Shown here: one piece after another, positions 17,239 through 25,439 of the stretch
Layout of the letters: the number at the start of each line of letters is the position of its first letter
Position numbering within the stretch: the stretch's first letter is position 1
Assembly (NCBI RefSeq): GCF_001468065.1
Contig: NZ_LNYZ01000044.1
Coordinates: forward strand, 1 to 49,049
Reading direction: 5' to 3'
Length of the DNA: 49,049 nucleotides
Source: Legionella steigerwaltii
GTDB lineage: Bacteria > Pseudomonadota > Gammaproteobacteria > Legionellales > Legionellaceae
Translations under genes and position numbers: made by a program
The notes under the pieces: model-generated
The model's database searches: none
Seen by the model: only the letters and a program-made list of their open reading frames with translations
What the model was told of the DNA's origin: nothing

Positions 17239-17598
17239 ATGAACAAACACAAGAAAAAACACATATTGACCCCGGCTAATGTATATCAGCATATGCTGCG
17301 TAATGCTTTTTTTGGGTTTCTAATGACGGCTGCGGCACTTTTTATAGGTATGTGGGGATATCATTATTGGGAGAATATGTCCTGGGTTGATTCATTCATG
17401 AATGCTTCTATGATTCTTTCAGGTATGGGACCTGCATCCAATTTGGTCACAATTCCTGGAAAAATCTTTGCCGGATGTTATGCGTTATTTAGTGGTTTGG
17501 CCTTTATAGCAATTATGGTGATTATACTTTCCCCTCTGATTCATCAGTTTTTTCGCAAAATTCATTTGGAAAGCAAAACAATCTACTCTGACGAGTAG
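17239..17598 (+). CDS. Small inner membrane protein, possibly ion-channel-like
   Basis: This 119-aa protein has a basic N terminus (NKHKKKH), a first membrane helix (about 24-42), a short re-entrant-looking segment (SFMNASMILSGMGPAS, about 52-67), and a second helix (about 71-98), then a polar tail. The helix-loop-helix layout with a glycine-containing pore-like loop recalls two-helix channel subunits, but there is no GYG filter, so the function is open. AGGGAG lies 7 bases before the ATG. It follows rlmKL by 30 bases and may share its transcript. Confidence 0.7.
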   Translation: MNKHKKKHILTPANVYQHMLRNAFFGFLMTAAALFIGMWGYHYWENMSWVDSFMNASMILSGMGPASNLVTIPGKIFAGCYALFSGLAFIAIMVIILSPLIHQFFRKIHLESKTIYSDE

Positions 17599-17614
17599 GT
17601 TAATATTAGTCCTT

Positions 17615-17693
17615 GTAGCCTGGGTGAAGCGTAGCGGAACCCGGGGTTGACTGACAGCTATTCCCGGGTTCTGCTACGCTTCACCCAGGCTAC
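17615..17693. repeat. Family B palindromic repeat, copy 2
   Basis: This 79-bp element starts GTAGCCTGGGTGAAGCGTAG and ends in the matching complement (CTACGCTTCACCCAGGCTAC), with CCCGGG arms inside. It lies between two convergent genes. Confidence 0.9.
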
Positions 17694-17728
17694 TCTAAAG
17701 CCCAGCCTGCAAAAAATATCCTAAGTAA

Positions 17729-18235
17729 TTAAAGAGTATCTTTTTCCGTACCATATATTTGTGCTTTTAACGATTGCATGAGTCCGGCCATAAAAAATAG
17801 CTCTGCAACCAAGTATAAAGGAGCGATGAGTGCTTGGCTCAAATTATCCATGAATGCTGGCTTCTTGCCTTCCAGATAATGACCGTAAAATTGTAAACCC
17901 CAGCCCACAATAAAAAGAACGACAAAGGACCAAACGCCTAATGTTGTAGGGCCATCTTGGCTAAACCAATTTGCTATTAATAGCAGGATGAGCATTATTG
18001 GCGTAAGTGCCAAAGCCAATTGCCAATTTAAACGGAAATAATAAATTAAGGCAATCAACGTTCCCAAACAGGCAAGATTTGTAGCAAAAACACCTGGCAT
18101 AATTATTTTCACAAATCCCAACAGGATCATTACAGACAAAATAATGATGGGGACTCCTGCCATGTGAGTATAACGTGTCTGAACGTTTTGGTGATATGCA
18201 GCATAAAATTGTGCTTGTTCAATAAAGGGTTTCAT
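17729..18235 (-). CDS. Mpo1-like (DUF962) membrane protein
   Basis: The protein opens with EQAQFYAAYHQNVQTRYTHMAGVPII, whose conserved YHQN...H(x)GVP layout is the mark of the Mpo1/YGL010w family (DUF962). Yeast Mpo1 is an Fe-dependent dioxygenase in fatty acid alpha-oxidation of phytosphingosine; bacterial members are less studied. Four or five membrane helices follow, and a second His motif is in QFYGHYLEGKKPAF. I begin at the ATG at 18235, where family members start, although an in-frame ATG at 18274 adds 13 residues and neither has a strong ribosome site. It is convergent with the small membrane protein gene. Confidence 0.82.
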   Translation of the reverse strand: MKPFIEQAQFYAAYHQNVQTRYTHMAGVPIIILSVMILLGFVKIIMPGVFATNLACLGTLIALIYYFRLNWQLALALTPIMLILLLIANWFSQDGPTTLGVWSFVVLFIVGWGLQFYGHYLEGKKPAFMDNLSQALIAPLYLVAELFFMAGLMQSLKAQIYGTEKDTL

Positions 18236-18306
18236 TTTAAAAATATTCTGATTGAGATTCTTAAAACATAGCACATTCTCTTAAAAAAAGCAGTTGTATT
18301 CATTCC

Positions 18307-18333
18307 AAAAAACGCCCACATTGGGTATGGGCG
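18307..18333 (-). terminator. Intrinsic terminator of the macrodomain gene
   Basis: On the minus strand CGCCCA and TGGGCG form a GC-rich stem with a 9-base loop followed by a run of six T. It lies about 55 bases past the stop of the macrodomain gene. Confidence 0.8.
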
Positions 18334-18388
18334 TGAATACATTATATCTGTAGTGTTCGTTAGCATAGAACATAACAGGCATCTGATT

Positions 18389-19486
18389 TTATTGGCTGGG
18401 TGTCTTGGGCTCGAACGTCGTCTCAACAGAATTTGTAGATCCAAGCTTCATGCCACTGAGTTGTTTCTCAAATATCGCATGGTTATCATGTGAGCCCGTG
18501 TTTATTATAGGGAATACAATATGATCAAAGGAAAGAGCGCGCTTTTCAATTTCTTCAGCATATATCTGTGCCACGATTTTTGGATCATTTTTAAATTCCC
18601 CGCAACCCCAAGCGCCTAAAATTACATTGCGTTTTCCTTCAAGAATTAAAGTATCGAGTTGGGCTGCAATCCTTCTTCTCAAATCAGCTGTATATAGTGT
18701 CAGAGCTTTGTGATCCAAATCATGTGATTCAGCAGTGGAAAGTTCTGGGGCCGCTGATCTTAATTCGTAAAATGGGAAAATATCTGATGGGGGAAGAAAT
18801 GAATAACTCCGACTGCTGTCTGGAATACGTCTATCGGGTGCAAAGTCCTCAAAACCAGAGGTGATAAGCGCTACTTCCGGCCCTCTGAAATATACTCTAG
18901 GTTCTTGGTCAAATAATACCTTATACAATATAGGTTCAGATACTTCTCGATGTTTTTTTAAGATCTCACGTTCCCCATCAGTCATTTTTATCTTAGCTTC
19001 TAACAATTTTCTTGCCGTATCATTATAGCGAAAGGTCATAGTGTCCTTATCTAGAAATATCATTTTGCCCAGTAGGGATAGCGCACAAGTGCTTCGTTGC
19101 CACATATTTTCTTCTTGGGCACTTCCACCTTCCAAAGCGGCACCTCCAGGATAAATCGAATTTGCCATATTGAGTACAGAATAAAGTACGCCATGTTTCT
19201 TGGTTGCTTCGAGTGTTGCAACGCCCCAATCTTTATGAACTACTTCAACTGACTTTGGAGGAATTATTCTTTGCTTTGCCCATTGGCTAATATTAAATTG
19301 TGCTTGTCTTTGTAATTCCTGGAGTTTATTAGGATCAAAGATGCAATCCAATGTTTTTCCCATACTTTTATGTCGCCATCTATTCCCAGAAATAGAACCT
19401 GAAAGAAAGCTGGGTTTATGTGATGCATATACGTCTTTAATTAGTGAAGAAGAGCCTGATTGGGCTCTAAATAGCTTTGCTTTCAT
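18389..19486 (-). CDS. TIGR02452-type macrodomain protein with PARG-like catalytic loop
   Basis: This 365-aa protein carries the microbial PARG-type macrodomain (TIGR02452, DUF2263). The N-terminal helical part precedes VLNMANSIYPGGAALEGGSA, ending in QEE (Q124-E125-E126): the GG-x(6-8)-QEE signature in which the last Glu removes ADP-ribose from proteins. YFRGPEVALITSGFEDFAPDRR and VILGAWGCGEFKNDP (about 288-302) complete the ADP-ribose pocket. It is followed by a terminator, and 490 bases upstream on the same strand is a gene with an ADP-ribosyltransferase-like motif set. A role in reversing ADP-ribosylation, in the bacterium or in the host, is inferred from the loop and the neighbour. The C-terminal tail past the macrodomain (TNSVETTFEPKTPSQ) is polar and could be a secretion signal. 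Confidence 0.88.
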   Translation of the reverse strand: MKAKLFRAQSGSSSLIKDVYASHKPSFLSGSISGNRWRHKSMGKTLDCIFDPNKLQELQRQAQFNISQWAKQRIIPPKSVEVVHKDWGVATLEATKKHGVLYSVLNMANSIYPGGAALEGGSAQEENMWQRSTCALSLLGKMIFLDKDTMTFRYNDTARKLLEAKIKMTDGEREILKKHREVSEPILYKVLFDQEPRVYFRGPEVALITSGFEDFAPDRRIPDSSRSYSFLPPSDIFPFYELRSAAPELSTAESHDLDHKALTLYTADLRRRIAAQLDTLILEGKRNVILGAWGCGEFKNDPKIVAQIYAEEIEKRALSFDHIVFPIINTGSHDNHAIFEKQLSGMKLGSTNSVETTFEPKTPSQ

Positions 19487-19976
19487 TTCTTCTATCCTTA
19501 ATGTCTAGCGCTAATACTCTATTTTGCGGACGCGATGTTCTTAAAAACTTAATGGAATAGTTTTTATTAAGAATTACCCTAAATTATAGAGTAAAGTAAT
19601 AGTCAAATTTTTTGGAGTGCAACCGCTTTGAGTGGTATTCGATTAAATTTTCCTTGTATACACGTTAGCGCGCTCTTTTCTTTTGGTTTTTGATAAAAGT
19701 TTTGAACATGCAACAAAGCAAATTATTTTCCAATAGCAAACTTCTAAGCAGTTGTATCTTTACTATTTACTTTTCATTATGTTGAGCCAAAAGTAAAATT
19801 AGTAAACCAGAATGCTCAAAAAAAGTCAATTTCGTTTTTTATTGTCAAACAGCTCAAAAAGAAATTAGAGAACAGTAATGAAGAATTTTATATCACCATA
19901 ACATGGCATTTTTGCATTACGGTTCCCTAATCATTGTAAATTTTTGGCTGTTTTAGTCATTCTTTTATTTCCTATT
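19487..19976. other. Intergenic region, no gene seen
   Basis: This 490-bp AT-rich stretch separates the ART-like gene 3 from the macrodomain gene, both on the minus strand. It holds no convincing reading frame, repeat or T-tailed stem-loop. Its length leaves room for a separate promoter for the macrodomain gene. Confidence 0.6.
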
Positions 19977-21020
19977 CTATATATGCGTATGGCCCATATC
20001 CTCTTTAAGGATGGAGTTTCGCTCCAATTCCTCTCGTAATGTTGACTTCAGGTATTCCAGCATCTCAGGACCATGAAGCGCCTTTGGTACAGAATCTAGA
20101 ATAGTTGTGCCTGATGGTCCTGCTGCTGCTAAAAACAATACATTTAACTCTGGGTCACTCACGATTAGAGCAGCATCATCGACGGTTAAGACGCGTTGAC
20201 CAGGCTCCAACTTCTTAGCACTTGTCATTGTATCGGTTAAGATTTCAAGATGTTCTGGCTTTTTTGTAAGTACAATTTTTACAGCAAGTGCTCGTTCATG
20301 GTAGTCAGGATTAATAAATGTTTCTACCAAACATGATGAGACGGGTACTAATCCTAATCTTGGCCGTCCTGTACCTACAACATGAAGTATTTTTTGTACA
20401 TGCCTATCTACACTATACATTCCACCAAAACTTACGCCCTTTTGCTTACCAACTACGGCACATATTTCATCACACTGTGCTGTGACCTGAGCAACATCAG
20501 GAGCTTCTTTATCATAATCTCCTCCTTGCAACAAGCGCTCAACTGCTTTCTTTTGCTCTTTTTCGCACATTTGCGGACACATTATCGCTTGCTCGCTGAT
20601 ATCGGTGAATACAGCAGGAAGACATCCTATTGCAATTGCACCATCTCCCGGTAACCAGTATCTGTTTGCTCCATAAAGATTAGCTGTGCGTATATTATAG
20701 GTAAATGATAACAGATTAGGATCGCCTCCTCTGATTACTTGTCGACCTATATCACTGTGTTCTACATCTTCAACTTTTGATTTTATAAATTTTGATGATG
20801 GTTCAATTTGCGTAATCTGTTTAATTTTTAGCATATGGTTGAGCTGAGCTTTCGTCATACCACGACATATTTGTTTCGAACCCAGTGTTACAGTTCCAGG
20901 ATCCCATACTTTAAGTTTGCCTTTGGATAAAACTTTAGAGACAGAGCCAACCACGCCACCTGTTGATAGGGTATTTTTTACACTTAGACTGAATGCTAAT
21001 TGTGGCAATTTATACTGCAT
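19977..21020 (-). CDS. ADP-ribosyltransferase-like candidate effector (paralogue 3, divergent)
   Basis: This 347-aa protein is a distant relative of the genes at 1-795 and 988-2082. CRGM (Arg53) matches HRGM, LLSFTYN (Ser105) matches LLSTSPD, GAIAIGCLPAV matches GAIATIGMPAV, and CDEICAVVG (Glu185) matches NNETTAVLG. So all three residues of the supposed R-S-E set are kept, but the STS motif has become SFT, which may alter or abolish activity. RVLTVDD and MLEYLK in the C-terminal half match paralogue 2. GGAGG stands 6 bases before the ATG. No signal peptide or membrane helix. The next gene downstream on the same strand is the macrodomain protein. Function inferred from motifs only. Confidence 0.7.
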   Translation of the reverse strand: MQYKLPQLAFSLSVKNTLSTGGVVGSVSKVLSKGKLKVWDPGTVTLGSKQICRGMTKAQLNHMLKIKQITQIEPSSKFIKSKVEDVEHSDIGRQVIRGGDPNLLSFTYNIRTANLYGANRYWLPGDGAIAIGCLPAVFTDISEQAIMCPQMCEKEQKKAVERLLQGGDYDKEAPDVAQVTAQCDEICAVVGKQKGVSFGGMYSVDRHVQKILHVVGTGRPRLGLVPVSSCLVETFINPDYHERALAVKIVLTKKPEHLEILTDTMTSAKKLEPGQRVLTVDDAALIVSDPELNVLFLAAAGPSGTTILDSVPKALHGPEMLEYLKSTLREELERNSILKEDMGHTHI

Positions 21021-21336
21021 AATAAACCTCCAATATGTTCACACAAGTTAAAATTTGTACTTAAGATTTATGTTTAGTATGGTTGACAGAGTAGTAATAT
21101 TCAAACATTTGAACATATTGGTCAAATTAAATAGCAATAGTTTGGAGGATGTGCAGGCATTCGGCGCAAGAGGGTTTGTAATCTAGTTTTTGTTTTTTAA
21201 ATGATTGTTTTTTTGAACATATTATTGGTGGTCTTTGGCAAGCAGTGACATTGCGCAATTATTTTTTTTAGGAGAGTCTTTATCTCACGAGGTTAGCCAT
21301 TTTTCCATCATTTATTAAAAAGGTTAAAGTCCAGTA
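21021..21336. other. Intergenic region upstream of ART-like paralogue 3
   Basis: This 316-bp AT-rich stretch must contain the promoter of the minus-strand ART-like gene and the 3' end of pagP transcription. No clear -35/-10 pair, repeat or stem-loop with T-run was found. Confidence 0.5.
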
Positions 21337-22038
21337 CTATTTATCAAAAGAGTATGTTCCTACAACATAAAGAACATTGCCGTTAGTTGATGAGCCTGGA
21401 ACATAGGCGGCTTTTAAGGAAAGTTTTTTATAAAATACTCCTGCCCATGGAACTGCTCCTGGAAAAGGAATATTGTGTAGGATATCGGAACGTGATGTAA
21501 CTAATACAGAAAATCCCAATCCCGCTTTGAAGTCTTTAGTCAGGTTTGCTACTTTTAAGTAGGCATATCCAGCGGTTGGTTCTAGATTGCGATGAGAGTC
21601 CAAAAAAGCAAACGCGTACAGACCGTGCCAATTACCTTTCTCGTCAAAAAAACCTTTGCCAAATCCTCCGCCCCAAGCAAGCTCGTTGTATTTTTTTTCT
21701 CGGAGTCGTTCGGCAGAATAGGTAAAGCGGTTATGCCAAGCATAGCCAGAAAGGTACAGATCCGTACTTCCCTCAGTCCATGTCTGATATAGGTGATGAC
21801 AAAAAGGTTTAAATAATGAAAGACAATATTTACTCCCTGGAAGTTCTTGGGTTGTCGATGCAAGTTGCTTGTTTTTTTGTTCTTCTTGTGCTGTTTCAAT
21901 TGCAGTAGAACTTGCCTTATTGGTTTTGTTATAAGATATTGATGAAGAAGGAATTCCGGATGGACTACTACTGTATGTATTAAAAGAAAACAGTGTTAAT
22001 AGACCAGTAGTGATCATTCGTATAGTAAAGTTTTTCAT
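21337..22038 (-). CDS. pagP: Lipid A palmitoyltransferase PagP (Rcp)
   Basis: PagP moves a palmitoyl chain from phospholipid to lipid A in the outer membrane and makes the cell resistant to cationic peptides; in Legionella it is called Rcp and helps infection. The 233-aa precursor has a signal peptide (residues 1 to about 23), a Ser/Gln-rich linker (about 25-68) and the 8-strand barrel. The three catalytic residues are visible: His102 in YAWHNRFTY, Asp147 and Ser148 in [24 protein letters not shown] is also typical. The linker before the barrel makes it a little longer than the E. coli enzyme. Confidence 0.93.
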   Translation of the reverse strand: MKNFTIRMITTGLLTLFSFNTYSSSPSGIPSSSISYNKTNKASSTAIETAQEEQKNKQLASTTQELPGSKYCLSLFKPFCHHLYQTWTEGSTDLYLSGYAWHNRFTYSAERLREKKYNELAWGGGFGKGFFDEKGNWHGLYAFAFLDSHRNLEPTAGYAYLKVANLTKDFKAGLGFSVLVTSRSDILHNIPFPGAVPWAGVFYKKLSLKAAYVPGSSTNGNVLYVVGTYSFDK

Positions 22039-22163
22039 TTAATTTAAAACCTAAGCGGGATCTATACTAAAAAATATAAATTTTGGTTAGGATTTCCTAT
22101 TCTTGGTTTGGCAGCGTTCTTGCTTATTTATATAGAATATGAGTTTCAAACTGTGAGCATACC

Positions 22164-23537
22164 ATGGACTTGTTTCGTAAAAAAGAGATCAATGCATCAT
22201 TGATAGAGGAATCCAATCTTGCTAAATGTTTAACAGCTTTTGATCTGACCCTTTTAGGTATTGGGGCCATTATAGGTGCTGGTATTTTTATTTTGACAGG
22301 AATTGTTGCTGCTAGGGATGCTGGGCCAGGGGTTATCTTTTCATATGTATTGGCCGGGTTTGCTTGCATCTTTTCCGCTTTATCATACGCTGAACTGGCT
22401 GCATCTATAGGTGGATGTGGTAGTGCTTATGGATATGCTTATGCAGGTTTTGGTGAGTTAATTGCCTGGATTGTTGGTTGGGATTTGTTGTTGGAATATG
22501 CCATTTCTGTATCTGCGGTTTCTGTTGGATGGAGCAGCTATGCAAATGATTTTCTTATGGCGATAAAAATAAATCTTCCTAAAACATTCTTACATGGCCC
22601 GGCAGAAGGTGGAATTTTTAATCTATTAGCCTGTGTGATTATCACAATATTAACCGCATTGTTAATATGGGGGGTTAAATCTAGTTCCCGAGTAAATAAT
22701 ATTATGGTGCTGATCAAACTTTTTGTTGTGCTTCTTTTTATTGTGGTCGCGACAGGAGAAGTTCATCCATCTAATTGGTCTCCTTTTTTACCTTTTGGTT
22801 GGGAGGGTGTAATTAAAGGCGCATCATTAATATTTTTTGCCTATATTGGATTTGATGCAGTATCTACAGCTGCTGAAGAAGCAATCAACCCGCAGCGTGA
22901 TTTGCCCATAGGAATAATCGGTTCCTTATTTATTTGTACTGTTTTATATATTATCGTTTCCGGGTTATTAACGGGGATAGCGCATTACAGTACGCTCAAT
23001 GTTGCATCTCCAATTAGCCATGCTTTATTAGTTTTAGGTCATAAATCAGTAGCTAGCTTAATCAGTGTTGGAGCAATAGCAGGATTAACTACCGTCATGC
23101 TGGTATTATTTTATGGTTTAACGCGCGTTATGTACGCAATGACGCGTGATGGTCTGTTACCTAAGTTTTTTTCCCAAACAAATCCATATACTCGTACTCC
23201 CATACGGGTTATTTTATTGTGTGGCATTTTAATGGCCTCACTTGCCGCCTTTATTCCTATGGATGTGTTGGCCGAATTGGTGAATGTAGGCACTTTATTT
23301 GCTTTTTTTATTGTCTGTGCTGGCGTATTGTATTTACATTACAAAAAGCCAGAGATGAACCGCCCGTTTAAAACCCCTGGAATGCCCTATGTGCCTATTT
23401 TAGGAATGGCAACCTGTTTTTATCTAATAATTCATTTGCCTTCAGTGACTTTATTTCGTTTTGTGATTTGGATGGTGGTTGGATTGGTAATTTATTTTTC
23501 TTTTGGCCATGCTCATAGTGCTTTGGCAAAAAAATAG
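22164..23537 (+). CDS. APC family amino acid permease (cationic amino acid transporter type)
   Basis: This 457-aa transporter has about 12 membrane helices. The first helix pair contains GIGAIIGAGIFILTG, the substrate-binding unwound helix of APC permeases, and FAYIGFDAVSTAAEEAINPQRDLP is the TM6 region and following loop typical of the CAT/YfnA subgroup. Such proteins import amino acids by proton symport or exchange. Legionella lives on host amino acids and has many of these. The exact substrate cannot be assigned. Its stop is followed at once by a family A repeat. Confidence 0.92.
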   Translation: MDLFRKKEINASLIEESNLAKCLTAFDLTLLGIGAIIGAGIFILTGIVAARDAGPGVIFSYVLAGFACIFSALSYAELAASIGGCGSAYGYAYAGFGELIAWIVGWDLLLEYAISVSAVSVGWSSYANDFLMAIKINLPKTFLHGPAEGGIFNLLACVIITILTALLIWGVKSSSRVNNIMVLIKLFVVLLFIVVATGEVHPSNWSPFLPFGWEGVIKGASLIFFAYIGFDAVSTAAEEAINPQRDLPIGIIGSLFICTVLYIIVSGLLTGIAHYSTLNVASPISHALLVLGHKSVASLISVGAIAGLTTVMLVLFYGLTRVMYAMTRDGLLPKFFSQTNPYTRTPIRVILLCGILMASLAAFIPMDVLAELVNVGTLFAFFIVCAGVLYLHYKKPEMNRPFKTPGMPYVPILGMATCFYLIIHLPSVTLFRFVIWMVVGLVIYFSFGHAHSALAKK

Positions 23538-23541
23538 AAAT

Positions 23542-23656
23542 CCCCTCTCCCATTTGTGGGAGAGGGGTGAGGGTGTTGATGGCGCGCATTTTTTATCTTT
23601 CACAATCAATACCCTCATCCGCCCTGACGGGCATCTTCACCCTATATGGAGAAGGG
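23542..23656. repeat. Family A palindromic repeat, copy 2
   Basis: A perfect hairpin, CCCCTCTCCCA with its complement, occupies 23542-23567 and is followed by GTGAGGGT. The far part (about 23612-23656) has ACCCTCATCCGCCC, a GGGCATCTTCACC block and GGAGAAGGG, the same order as in copy 3 at 34571-34680. It lies between convergent genes. Confidence 0.85.
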
Positions 23657-23696
23657 ACATTACACTTAATTTTATGGCATTGGCGCTCAGCTCTTC

Positions 23697-24683
23697 CTAG
23701 ATATGGCTTAATATCAGTGCCGCAGAAATCACTCCGGCTGCAGGAATTGTAATGAGCCAAGAAAAGAAAATTATTTTGATGACATGCCAATGTGTCCCGT
23801 TAATTCCATTAACTAAACCAACCCCGGCAATTGCTCCTGTTACGGTCTGGGTAGTTGAGACAGGAATGCCGCCTTGAGTTGCAATAAAAAGTGAAACGGC
23901 TGCGCCAGTTTCAGCAGCACAACCCTTCATTGTATCAAGTTTTGTTATTTTGGTACCCATAGTGCGTACGATGCGCCATCCTCCGGCTAGCGTTCCAAGA
24001 CTAATTGCCGCCTGACATGAAATAACGACCCACCAGGGAACATAAAACGGACCTTGAATCCATGCCGATGAAAACAGTAATATGGAAATGATCCCCATAG
24101 TTTTTTGTCCATCATTACTGCCGTGGGTCAAGCTCAGTAGAGCAGAGGAGCACAACTGAAATCCTTTAGAGATTTTGAATTCAGTTTCCTTTTTATTGCG
24201 CAACAATTTATTAAAAAAACAAGTAACAAGTAGTGCAACGCATAATCCAAATGCCGGCGAAATAAAAATTCCTCCGATAACCTTAGCAAAACCAGAAATT
24301 TTAAGTGATGCAAATCCACCTTTAGCTATTGCAGCACCAGCTAACCCGCCAATAAGCGCATGAGACGAACTTGAAGGTATTCCATAATACCAAGTGACAA
24401 GGTTCCAAAATATGGCACCAATCAATGTGGCCAAAATGAAATGTGCATCGACAAAATCGGTATTAATCAGCCCACTACCAATGGTTTTTGCTACAGCCAG
24501 ATTAAAAACTAAAAAAGAGATGAAATTGAAAAAAGCAGCCCATAATACCGCTTGTTTGGGGGTCAAAACTTTGGTAGTAACAATAGTCGCTATAGAATTT
24601 GCTGCATCATGGAAGCCATTGATAAAGTCAAAAACATAAGCAATCAAGATAACAAAAAGAGTGAATAAAATGGCTGAGTCCAT
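23697..24683 (-). CDS. pit: PiT family inorganic phosphate transporter
   Basis: This 328-aa membrane protein belongs to the PiT family of low-affinity phosphate (metal-phosphate) symporters. Both family repeats are seen: FINGFHDAANSIATIV near the N terminus and the GIPVSTTQTVTGAIAGVGLV block near the C terminus, with SLTHGSNDGQKTMGI in the middle. About ten membrane helices are predicted by eye. I start at the ATG at 24683, with AAGGAG 9 bases upstream; a TTG two codons earlier is too close to that site. No PhoU-like gene (often paired with Pit) is adjacent. Confidence 0.93.
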   Translation of the reverse strand: MDSAILFTLFVILIAYVFDFINGFHDAANSIATIVTTKVLTPKQAVLWAAFFNFISFLVFNLAVAKTIGSGLINTDFVDAHFILATLIGAIFWNLVTWYYGIPSSSSHALIGGLAGAAIAKGGFASLKISGFAKVIGGIFISPAFGLCVALLVTCFFNKLLRNKKETEFKISKGFQLCSSALLSLTHGSNDGQKTMGIISILLFSSAWIQGPFYVPWWVVISCQAAISLGTLAGGWRIVRTMGTKITKLDTMKGCAAETGAAVSLFIATQGGIPVSTTQTVTGAIAGVGLVNGINGTHWHVIKIIFFSWLITIPAAGVISAALILSHI

Positions 24684-24785
24684 ATTCAATAGCTCCTTGT
24701 GCCATAACTTTATCTAGCCTAAACAAAGCATAACCTCTAGGAATTCAACCTTTTAATTTCGGTTCCGCTCCGTTTAATCAGCTCA

Positions 24786-25430
24786 TTATACATAGTAACT
24801 ACTTTTAGTCATTAATTTAGAGACAATACGCATTAACTGTTTCACAATATATGGAAGCTCAATAGCCCCAGCATTCAATGCTGCAGTTGCATGTTGTTCT
24901 TCATCTTCTTTCATTTTGATGAGGATGGATTGCGATTTTTTATCGTTAACTGGTAATTTATCTAAATGACGTTGTAAGTGAGTAGAGACCTGTCGCTCGG
25001 TTTCTGCAACAAAACCTAAGCTGATTTTATCCCCGGCCAAGCCAGCGACTGCGCCTAAGATAATGGATCCACAGTACCAAAAAGGATTTAAAATACTTGG
25101 GCTTGAATCCAATTCCGCTAATCGCGTTTCACACCAGGCCAAATGGTCGGTTTCTTCAGCCGCTGCATCGCTCATTTGTTGTTTAATATGAGTTAATTGT
25201 GCTGTTAAAGCCTGGCCTTGATACAGTGCTTGGGCACAAACCTCACCTGCATGATTGACACGCATGAGCCCGGCAATGTGTTTCTTTTCTCTTATAGAAA
25301 GGTCTGTGTCGGTAATTTGTTCTGCTGGAGAGGGACGAGCACTCATTCTCTGTGCAGGAGGAAATAAAGTGCGTAGTGCATTATCCACTTCCGATATTAA
25401 TGTATCGAGCATGTTGTTCATATGAAACAT
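24786..25430 (-). CDS. coq7: Demethoxyubiquinone hydroxylase Coq7
   Basis: Coq7 hydroxylates 2-octaprenyl-3-methyl-6-methoxy-1,4-benzoquinol in the next-to-last step of ubiquinone synthesis. The 214-aa protein carries the carboxylate-bridged di-iron ligands Glu63 (NHAGE), Glu93 and His96 (EETDH), Glu145 (ETE), Glu177 and His180 (EEQH). Two weakly hydrophobic helices would let it sit on the membrane. It starts only 9 bases after the stop of the candidate effector gene at 25440-27038, with no terminator between, and neither of its possible ATGs (25430, 25421) has a strong ribosome site, so coupling to that gene's transcription is likely. Confidence 0.95.
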   Translation of the reverse strand: MFHMNNMLDTLISEVDNALRTLFPPAQRMSARPSPAEQITDTDLSIREKKHIAGLMRVNHAGEVCAQALYQGQALTAQLTHIKQQMSDAAAEETDHLAWCETRLAELDSSPSILNPFWYCGSIILGAVAGLAGDKISLGFVAETERQVSTHLQRHLDKLPVNDKKSQSILIKMKEDEEQHATAALNAGAIELPYIVKQLMRIVSKLMTKSSYYV

Positions 25431-25439
25431 GATTTTTTG

